NCBI GenBank assembly: GCA_030549335.1 | Contig: CM060192.1 | Span: 21,890,157-21,954,156, forward strand | Source of the DNA: Pontederia crassipes | Lineage: Eukaryota > Streptophyta > Magnoliopsida > Commelinales > Pontederiaceae | Length of the DNA: 64,000 nt | Direction of reading: 5' to 3' | Part shown: positions 57,505-64,000 of the stretch, piece by piece | Numbering within the stretch: position 1 is the first letter of the stretch | Layout: each line of letters opens with the position of its first letter | Translations under genes and position numbers: made by a program | The notes under the pieces: model-generated | Seen by the model: only the letters and a program-made list of their open reading frames with translations | The model's database searches: none | Told to the model about the DNA's origin: nothing

Positions 57505-58583
57505 TAGGGATGACACCCGACCCTGTTTGGGGCGGGGGACACCACCCTCGCCCCGACCCCGACGACCCGCCCCCGCCCTGAATCCTTGGTCCGGGGGAAA
57601 TTTTATTCTCCACCCCGATTTCCGTGGGGACCCCGAATTCCTAAATTTTTTATTAAATAATGTGAAAAAATTACAAAAAATATCACAAATAAAAAAGTGT
57701 TGCGCACTGTGCATCACCTCTGTGCACTGTGTGCAGAGGCGATTTCACGACGGCAAAATCACTGTCGCCCCTCGGCCGATTTTGCCTCTGCGCACTGTGT
57801 GCAGAGGCAAAATCGGCCGAAAGGGGCGGCAGTGAAATCGCCTCCGCCCCTCGGCCGATTTCCCTTTGCGCACAGTGCGTAGAGGTGAAATCGCCTTTGC
57901 GCAGGTGATTCGCCGCCGCCCCTCTGCCGATTTCGTCTCTGCGCACTGTGCGCAGAGACAAAATCGGCCGAAAGGGGCGGTGGCGAAATTGCCTCTACGC
58001 AGACGATTTCGGCGGCCGCCCCTTTTGACCACGATGATGACGCCGCCGCCCTTTCGGCCGTCGCCCACGACGATCACACGACGACAACCACGGCGATCCC
58101 CTCGACGATGACCCACCCTCGACGACGACCCACCCTCGACGACGACGTCCACGATGATGACCCACCATCGACGACGCTGCCGCCGCCATCGCCGCTTGGA
58201 CTCAATGCAATCGACGGTCGGCGACTAGGCGAGTGGTTTCGACGCCGGCCGGCAATGGAGATTCGAGACTGGTTTCAGTGGCTTAGGGTCGATGAGTTTG
58301 AGACTTGAGAGAAAGGGAGAAAGAAAAAGATTGTTAGGGTTTAATGTTATATATATATGTGTGTGTGTGTGTAAAATGGACGATTCAGATGTAATCTAAA
58401 TAAATATAATTATAATAATTATTAATTATAAATAATTTATCATGAATTCGGGGCCTCGATGGGGCGGAGTGAACTACCCTCGCCCCGATCCCCGAAAAGG
58501 GACGGGGGCAATTTGGCCCCCACCCCCCGGGGAAAAAATTCCTGCGGGGGGGGGGGGGGGGGGGAAGAATATTGTCACCCCTA
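57505..58583. mobile_element. hAT element, complete ends, perfect 8-bp duplication, nested in gypsy integrase
   Basis: The left terminus is TAGGGATGACA (57505) and the right terminus, read on minus, TAGGGGTGACA (ending 58583). GATGTCTT flanks both sides (57497-57504 and 58584-58591), exactly 8 bp. Subterminal CCCCGACCCC/GGGGCGGAG-type repeats follow each end. The 1079-bp interior is GC-rich with several hairpins (57773-57819, 57935-57959) and GACGACGACCCAC repeats, and has no transposase. The integrase frame reads directly across the insertion once one copy of the duplication is discounted, so the gypsy element was there first. Confidence 0.93.
57773..57980. repeat. Two GC-rich hairpins inside the hAT element
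   Basis: The arms CGGCCGATTTTGCCTCTGC at 57773-57791 and its exact complement at 57801-57819 enclose a 9-base loop. A second hairpin, GTCTCTGCGCAC at 57935-57946 against 57948-57959, has a single-base centre and extends imperfectly to 57916-57980. The two hairpins share sequence (TCTGCGCACTGTG, AAAATCGGCCGAAAGGGGCG). Confidence 0.88.
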
Positions 58584-59610
58584 GATGTCTTCATGGATTT
58601 CATCACGGGCCTACCCAAGTCTAAAGGGGCAGATACCATCATGGTGACCGTCGATTGGTTCTTTAAGTATGCCATATTCGTCACCGGCTCTACAAGTTGT
58701 CCTACCACTGAAGCTGTGGAGTTATTCATGAAGCATGTAGTGAAGTATTGGGGCCTATCACAAACAACTTCTGGAAGGAATTATTCAAGATGATGGACTC
58801 CGATCTGCATTTCTTGACATCACTTCATCCTCAAATCGATGGCCAAACTAAGATGGTGAATTATATCTTGGAGATCTACCTACGGCGCTATGTGAGTGCC
58901 AATCAAAAGGATTGGGCGAAGCTACTCGACATCGCGCAATTCTCCTACAACCTACAACGAAACGAGTCGACCGATCGGAGTCCCTTCGAGATAGTGATGG
59001 GACAACAACCTCTCACGCTCTAGACCGTCGTCACTTCTTATGGCGGCAAAGTCTCCGCTGCTCACCGCATTGTGAGGAAATGACATGGTTAGAGCATGTT
59101 TACACAAGGCATCGAAGCACATGAAGAAGTGGGCGGACATCGCCCGACGGAACGTCAACTTTGAAGTTGGAGACTTGGTCTTTTTGAAGCTAGTCCAACA
59201 TCTTCGGATAAGTGGAAAGAATCTGCACAAGGGTCTCGTTAGGCATTACGAAGGCTCATTCAAGATCGTGAAGAAGGTAGGCAAGGTGGCCTACAAGTTG
59301 GAGCTCCCGCCTCAGATGCAACAACACCCCATCTTCCATGCCAGCCTGCTCAAGCTTTTCGTTGAAGACCCTAAAATTTTTGGACATGGGATTTCAGACC
59401 GCGCCCCGTCGGCCATCCGTTAGTACTTCACTAATCAAGTTGAAGAAGTACTCGCCGTCTGCACGAAAAATTAAAAGAAGAAGTATCTTGTTCGATGGAG
59501 CGAAAAATCAAACGCTGACACAAGTTGAGAGATAGTCGAAGACCTGTGACAGTTCAAGCAAAAGATTGAAGAATTTCAAACTGCAGCTCCAGGGACATCG
59601 CTGACTTGAG
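58584..59610 (+). pseudogene. Gypsy pol, second part: integrase core and chromodomain
   Basis: Just after the hAT element the integrase core resumes (DVFMDFITGLPKSKGADTIM, VTVDWFFKYA), then after a frameshift HPQIDGQTKMVNYILEIYLR and QKDWAKLLDIAQFSYNLQ. The region around the second catalytic aspartate is shortened and shifted (WGLSQTTSGRNYSR), so the D,D35E triad is not intact. The GPY/F-like region (GLVRHYEGSFKIVKKVGKVA YKLELPP split by me) is at about 59240-59310. From 59430 the frame VEEVLAVCTKN, KKKYLVRW, EIVEDL shows a chromodomain, which in chromoviruses steers integration to heterochromatin; it carries stops. Confidence 0.88.
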
Positions 59611-59620
59611 TGGGGGAGAA
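59611..59620 (+). other. Polypurine tract
   Basis: TGGGGGAGAA sits directly before the 3' LTR start TGTCACGAGG, as required for plus-strand priming in LTR elements. Confidence 0.8.
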
Positions 59621-60163
59621 TGTCACGAGGGCTTTTTCCGGAGCACGTCGAGTTATCTTACTTCATGTATTTTCCCTTTTTCAATCCACTTTTGTATTTA
59701 GTTTTATTTTCAAGTGTGATAGTGGCAGTTTTATAATTCTGCACTCCAAAAAAGTGCACCCCCTAACTTGTCCTCTACATCACACGTCGCAAATCTACCA
59801 TCCGAATCTGTGGTATAGTAGGGGAGACCTACTAGTGCTCCTCCGGAATGTTGTAATCATTCATATTTACTCAAAAAAGATTTCAAACTTTCAAAAATTT
59901 AGTATTGTGCCTCGAGCGTGGGGTGGCAACCCACAAGAGCGTCTCAAAGCGTCCCAAGCAATCGAGCGTTACGTCGAGGTGCTCGTTTGTTCACAAACGC
60001 CTTCACCGAAAAAGCGTCCGCTCAGGATCGAGCGTGCAAAAAATTGTGACGTTCGAAAAGTGGCATAAGCAAACTTTCGCAAAACGTTAAAAAAAGCTTA
60101 CCTAGACGTTGGACATGTCTAGACGTCGCACGGGTCGATCGAACAAAAAATGACCCCATGACA
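59621..60163 (+). repeat. 3' LTR of the gypsy element, full length (543 bp)
   Basis: It runs from TGTCACGAGGGC to GACCCCATGACA, with TG...CA ends. The last 330 bases are shared with the 5' LTR at 53717-54036. The right TIR arm of the host element starts immediately after it. Confidence 0.88.
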
Positions 60164-60523
60164 ATCGCCCCCTCCCTCTCTCTCCTTCTCTCTCGTCGTG
60201 CGGGAGAGAGAGGGAGGGGCATGATCGCCGCTCTCTTTCTCTCTCCCGCACAGCGAGCCCTTCCCTCTCTTTCCCGTCGGAGTTCATTTTTTTATTTTTT
60301 AAATTCTTTTAATGATGTGGATGACTTCATTTTTTTAAAATTTTTATAATGACGTGGATGAGAGAAAAGACAGCCACGTGTACAAGGCAATCGGAAAATC
60401 TATGATCACTCGTCAGAAGGACTGTTCGTGCAAGAAAATGAAAGATGGAGGAGTCTAATTATAAATTAAAATTGTGGGACCAATTGAAAAGCGACTCAAA
60501 GTTAGGAACCAATAGTGTAATTT

Positions 60524-62107
60524 GGAAAAGAGAAGAAAATGAGAGGAAAAGAAAAATGGGAAAGGGAAGAGAAATTTTACGTCCTAATTTAGGGTTGAAA
60601 CAAAATAGCACAAATGAACAGAAAAAAATAAAGATTTTTCTTTATTTTCCTCTTTTAAAATTCTATCTAAAAAATGAGAAATTTTTTTTTTTTATCTTCT
60701 TTTCACTTCAATCCAAACACAATATAATAACATTAAAAGTTCATTACATAAAATCTGGGCCACCTCCTCTCCTCCTTTCGATCCCCTGGTCAGCAAATGG
60801 AAAAGAAGCTGATTGGAGTGAAGCGGTTTACTGTAGCTGATATTGGAGGTTTCTCAGCTGCCGAATGGAGTCAGTGGGGTGGGAAATACTTTTAGGGCAT
60901 CACCGTAGAGCGTTGCCCTTTTGCTGGTGGACTGCCTTGAAGTTGGTCCTTCTTTTGTCGCTGGGATTTTTATTTTTTTCCATTTCGGATGTTACACTCC
61001 TTGCGTGTGGGGGGAGGTTGACAATTGACATGAGAAGCAAAGAATAGATGGTTATTAATATAACTTAAATTGTGATTTAATTTCTAATTATAAGTTCGAG
61101 TTAATTTTTAATTGGGAGACCCAAAAGATAATCTCCTGATTTGAATTTCAATCCTATTATTATTATCATTTATTTTTTTTAATATCTCTAATATCACATC
61201 CGTTGTCCCCATAAGTTACTACATAGATCCAAATGAATTTCCAATAAATCAATTGGAAGCTGTAATTTACAACACAATATTCTACATTGACTTGAATACA
61301 CATGTAAGATTTAATATTTGTTTAATATCTCGATTTAAAAGAACACCTTTCTTTATGACATATTTATTGGGTTCAAATTCGGATTACTCGCTCAAATATA
61401 TTCAAAATCTAGATCACCTGTTGGTAAGTAAATCCAATTTATCCGGACGAGTAGCAAATCATTTGACCCTTTAACCCTAGCGATGAGTTTTTGGCATCTA
61501 TCCGTTGGCACAACTATTATGCAAGGAAAAAGAATCAACCTCCATTGATTGAGAAATAAACATGAAACTGATTCAGCCTCCCATATCACCAACATTTGGA
61601 TAATATTTGACATCAATAATTATATTTTCTTTGAATTCGAATAATATACTTAAAATATGCATATATGGAGAAACGTACGTCCGACAATTTCGTTCCTAAA
61701 AAGTGCACAAATTTATAGTAAAAAAATTAAATTTGATTTTTTACTATCAATATTTCTTTATTTTCTTTTTTTAACCAATCATCTGTATCTAAAAAACGGT
61801 GTCAAATTGTTCACGTAACGCTATTGAATGCACTTAGGTTGAAAGGTCGGTCATGATTTAAAGTCGAGACCTCTAATTACCCCAAGGTTATTTATTTTCT
61901 TTTGAATTTAACCCAAAAATCCCTCATATAAACGCATTAAAAAACTTTCTAATACCGTTATATATCAATAAATACACGAAAAAAAAATTAAATACTCATA
62001 TACATAATCAATATGAACGGGACCCAATCTTCCCATTTTGGTCAAAGTACTGTCATCTCCAACTAGTCTAGTCCTCCCATCGCCGCCGGCGGGCTGTCGT
62101 TGTGGTC
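60524..62107. other. Intergenic DNA between the nested elements and the AOS gene
   Basis: AT-rich DNA with small frames (131 codons at 60445-60840, 60 at 60865-61047, 74 on minus at 61392-61616) that show no domain. The part nearest 62107 should contain the AOS 3' UTR on the minus strand. No other gene is supported. Confidence 0.5.
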
Positions 62108-63679
62108 TTAAAAGGTGGCTCTTTTCACGGACGTGATCTTTACCGACGAGCCGAGGGCCGACGCGCCGACCTCGATATCGAAAGAGTCGTACCCCATGAA
62201 CAGTTCGATTACAAGCAGCCGCGCTATCATAACCACGAAGTTTTTCCCAGCGCACTGCTTGTTCGCCGTCGTCGGCGACTCAGTCTCCGGCCCGTTCGAC
62301 CACACCACGTATTTCAGCAGCTTCCTCCCTTCTTCGCCGAGGAATCGGTCAGCGACGAATTCCTCCGCCCGGTCGAACACCCGCGGGTCCTTCGTCGCGA
62401 ACGGCTGGTACCCGAAGAGCATCTCGCCGGCGCGTACTTCGAACGCCGCGTCGTGGCTCTCCACCACCATGTCCCGTTTCGCCCGGCCGTACTGCAGCGG
62501 CACCGGCGGTTCGATCCGCAGGGCCTCGTACACCGCGGACTTCGTCAGGGGCATCGCCTCCATCGCTCGCATCGTTACTTCCCCGCCGCCGACCGTGCGT
62601 ACCGCCGTTCGGATCTCCTCCGCCAGCTTCCCGTGGAGGCGTGCCCCCGCCCGGCCGATCCACTTGACCAGGCCCGGGAACAGGATCTTCATTCCGCCGA
62701 AGGTGTTGAAGCAGGTGGCGAAGACGATGTTGTGGAGCGCCTCATCCCTGGAGAGCCCCATCCGCTCTGCTTCGTCCAGGACTGGAACAGCCGATTCCCG
62801 GAAGAAATCGGCGAGCCGCTCGTAGTCTGCCTTCACCAGCGCCGGCGGGAGCCGAAACGAGTGGAGGAGGACGTCTTCGAGGTAAGTCGGAAGCCCCAAC
62901 GTGAGAAGAGGGCTGAGCTGAAACAGGACCCATTTCGTGATCAGATTAGGACCGTCGAGCCCCAACTTGCTGGACGCCGGATCTTTGTCGAAGAAGCAAC
63001 GGCTGAGGAAGCTGAAGGACGCGCGATCGTTGCCAGTCCCGAAGTCGGACTTGCCGTCCTTCGCGATCTCAGACTCCATCGTATCGAACAGTTCTCCGAA
63101 GGTGCGGCGGAACTCGGGGATCACGGCGTGCCGCCGGGACTTGAGGAGGAAGAACAAGAGGCTCTTCAGGGGCGCGTGGTTGGGCTCTGAGGGGTCGAGG
63201 TAGGACAGGATGCGGTGGCCGCCGGTGAGTTCGGTGGAGGGCATGAAGGTGCCGGTGAAGAGGTCGCGCTTCTCGACAAGAGACGTGTCGAAGAGGACCG
63301 GAAAGCTGGCGGCGTCGAGAAGGACGATGACACGGGGGTCGCTGGCGAGGAAGGGCCCCGGCGGCATGTTGGCCCGGAAGACGGTGGAGCCGTAGCGCCT
63401 CGCCCGGGACTTGAAGAACTCGTCCCGCCCCTCTGAGTAGAAGTAGGAGAGCCGGTCTTTGATAGCCCCGAAGAACGGTAGGCCGTAGTCTCCTGGGATT
63501 TTTCGCACGGGCAGCTCCGACGGCGACGGCTGCGTTCGCGTCGTCCCGGTTACCGGCTTCTCCGATAGGGAAGCGACTATCGAGATCCGGCCATGGCCGG
63601 TAGATCTTCTGCAGGAGGACCTCGAAGAGAAGAGAGGCGCCGGAGAGTTGACCAGGAGAGCGGTAGAGACGGACGCCAT
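62108..63679 (-). CDS. AOS: Allene oxide synthase (CYP74A), plastid, intronless
   Basis: The 523-residue protein starts MASVSTALLVNSPAPLFSSR at 63679. Upstream codons extend the frame to 63811 but cross the TATA region, so this start is preferred. Residues 1 to about 55 are Ser/Arg-rich and acidic-poor, a plastid transit peptide. The mature part has PVRKIPGDYGLPFFGAIKDR (57-76), the I-helix-like FNTFGG (324-329), ExxR at 385-388 (EALR), and the CYP74 heme region NGPETESPTTANKQCAGKNF with Cys476 as the heme ligand. CYP74A proteins convert 13-hydroperoxy-octadecatrienoic acid to its allene oxide without oxygen or reductase; allene oxide cyclase then makes the jasmonate precursor OPDA. Lack of introns and the NKQCAGK(N/D)F motif separate it from CYP74B hydroperoxide lyase only by overall likeness, so AOS versus a dual 9/13-type CYP74C is the main residual doubt. 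All key residues are present. Confidence 0.92.
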   Translation of the reverse strand: MASVSTALLVNSPAPLFSSRSSCRRSTGHGRISIVASLSEKPVTGTTRTQPSPSELPVRKIPGDYGLPFFGAIKDRLSYFYSEGRDEFFKSRARRYGSTVFRANMPPGPFLASDPRVIVLLDAASFPVLFDTSLVEKRDLFTGTFMPSTELTGGHRILSYLDPSEPNHAPLKSLLFFLLKSRRHAVIPEFRRTFGELFDTMESEIAKDGKSDFGTGNDRASFSFLSRCFFDKDPASSKLGLDGPNLITKWVLFQLSPLLTLGLPTYLEDVLLHSFRLPPALVKADYERLADFFRESAVPVLDEAERMGLSRDEALHNIVFATCFNTFGGMKILFPGLVKWIGRAGARLHGKLAEEIRTAVRTVGGGEVTMRAMEAMPLTKSAVYEALRIEPPVPLQYGRAKRDMVVESHDAAFEVRAGEMLFGYQPFATKDPRVFDRAEEFVADRFLGEEGRKLLKYVVWSNGPETESPTTANKQCAGKNFVVMIARLLVIELFMGYDSFDIEVGASALGSSVKITSVKRATF

Positions 63680-63779
63680 GATCAGCGAGGGGTAGAAAGT
63701 GGAATGACTACTGACTAGAATGCGTGTTTGGCCGGCGAAGGAGCGAGCTCTGTCTTGGTAGTGGAAGTACTCGTTGGAA

Positions 63780-63788
63780 TTTATAAAA
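63780..63788 (-). promoter_or_regulatory. TATA box of the AOS gene
   Basis: On the minus strand TTTTATAAA lies about 100 bases before the start codon at 63679, a normal distance for a plant TATA box with a short leader. Confidence 0.7.
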
Positions 63789-63833
63789 GGCTGAGTCGTT
63801 GGCGTGCGCAATTTTAATTTAATCTAAAATGGG

Positions 63834-63875
63834 CACGTGGGGCGAAGGCAACTTTGTGAGTGGTCGGCGCACGTG
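63834..63875 (-). promoter_or_regulatory. Two G-boxes (CACGTG) upstream of AOS
   Basis: CACGTG occurs at 63834-63839 and 63870-63875, 46 and 82 bases upstream of the TATA box. Spacing between the two is 30 bases. G-boxes bind bHLH factors such as MYC2, which activate jasmonate-biosynthesis genes; AOS genes are known to be jasmonate- and wound-induced. Binding here is inferred. Confidence 0.65.
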
Positions 63876-64000
63876 GGTGAAGACAAGTCTACAGTGTTTG
63901 GCCGGCGCCGATAACAAAAAGCGGCTGCAGCGGACCAACGCGCGGTCCACGCCGGGGAGGAGAGGAACTCCGAAGGGAGAGGTGGACGCATCGCATGGCC
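63876..64000. other. GC-rich distal upstream region of AOS
   Basis: GC-rich DNA (GGCCGGCGCCG, GGTCCACGCCGG) continues to the window end. It could be promoter or the start of another gene; too little is present to say. Confidence 0.4.

Larger units (their letters stand above)
53717..60163 (+). mobile_element. Chromodomain-type Ty3/gypsy retrotransposon, dead, interrupted by an hAT element
   Basis: In order: truncated 5' LTR, PBS, gag, zinc knuckle, protease, reverse transcriptase, RNase H, integrase (split by the hAT element at 57505-58583), chromodomain, polypurine tract and full 3' LTR. Protease-RT-RNaseH-integrase order and a C-terminal chromodomain identify a chromovirus; the coiled-coil N-terminus of Gag would fit the Galadriel or Reina groups, which I cannot separate by eye. 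Many stops, several frameshifts and a missing RT active site make it inactive. LTR divergence indicates an old insertion. Confidence 0.9.
52691..60523. mobile_element. Long-TIR (Mutator/foldback-like) element, interrupted by a gypsy retrotransposon
   Basis: The left arm (about 52691-53095) and the right arm (about 60164-60523) are inverted copies. Left begins AAATTACACGATTGGTTCCT; the right, read on minus, begins AAATTACACTATTGGTTCCT. Both continue through AACTTTG.GTCGCTTTTCAA, CTTTCATTTTCTTGCACGAA, a GAACTCCGAYGGGAAAGAG stretch and GTGCGGGAGAGAGA repeats, in the same order, over 360-400 bases. No clear 9-bp duplication is seen. Between the arms lie two exon-like duplicates (53095-53430) and the gypsy element. 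Long arms around host-like exon DNA are typical of Pack-MULEs, but the class remains an inference. Confidence 0.6.

Noticed and set aside
57410..58308. Frames of up to 141 codons within the hAT element
   Set aside because: They come from GC-rich hairpins and GACGACGAC repeats, not from a transposase.
53717..60163. Endogenous pararetrovirus
   Set aside because: RT and RNase H and a tRNA-Met PBS are also found in plant pararetroviruses, but LTRs, integrase and a chromodomain show a Ty3/gypsy retrotransposon. No movement protein is present.
60445..60840. 131-codon plus-strand frame next to the right TIR arm
   Set aside because: It starts inside the TIR arm, is Lys/Phe-rich from AT-rich DNA and has no recognisable family.
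62102..63190. 362-codon plus-strand frame opposite AOS
   Set aside because: It is the mirror of a GC-rich coding region. The AOS frame on the minus strand has clear P450 motifs; the plus-strand product is Arg/Pro-rich without any domain.
1..64000. tRNA, rRNA or known microRNA genes
   Set aside because: I looked for T-arm motifs such as GGTTCGAATCC and for common plant microRNA sequences and saw none; a covariance-model scan would be needed to exclude them fully.

Overview
The window is nuclear DNA from a flowering plant, most likely a monocot. Three well-preserved host genes with GC-rich exons sit in AT-rich sequence made mostly of decayed transposable elements. Order-level placement (for example Zingiberales) would be a guess. 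The three genes are the 3' end of a JINGUBANG-like WD40 gene (1-474, +), a three-exon wall-associated-kinase-like receptor kinase of the WAKL14/20 type (41213-47774, +) and an intronless allene oxide synthase, CYP74A (62108-63679, -).

Region by region: 475-8470 holds old LTR-retrotransposon pieces (a copia-type LTR at 3363-4148, a TGTAAC-type gypsy LTR start at 4321, a degenerate Tat/Athila-like PBS near 6850) and a zone of repeated 12-bp palindromes. Between 8470 and 16770 lies one broken plant LINE, split by a complete CACTA element (8964-10320), by the 5' part of a Ty3/gypsy element (LTR, PBS, gag) and by a CACTA-type 3' end. From 17.6 to 27 kb there are several CACTA-like elements, a Tourist-like MITE, a short RTE-type LINE insertion with a 19-bp target duplication, and traces of a possible decayed host gene. 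A solo copia LTR with a perfect 5-bp duplication lies at 28882-30213 and a small Mutator-like TIR element at 32315-33141. At 36797-39098 a CACTA-like element carries an exon fragment of mitochondrial pyruvate dehydrogenase kinase. Between the kinase and the AOS gene there is an hAT-like element (51560-52365) and then a three-level nest: a long-TIR element (52691-60523) that seems to carry two copies of a host exon, inside it a dead chromodomain Ty3/gypsy element (53717-60163), and inside its integrase an hAT element (57505-58583) with a perfect 8-bp duplication.

The host genes do not form a cluster. AOS makes the first committed jasmonate precursor in plastids and has two perfect G-boxes just upstream, consistent with MYC-type jasmonate feedback. 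The kinase is a plasma-membrane receptor with a cell-wall-binding ectodomain. I saw no tRNA, rRNA or CRISPR array. No undescribed multi-gene system is evident; the most unusual material is gene-fragment capture and nested transposition.
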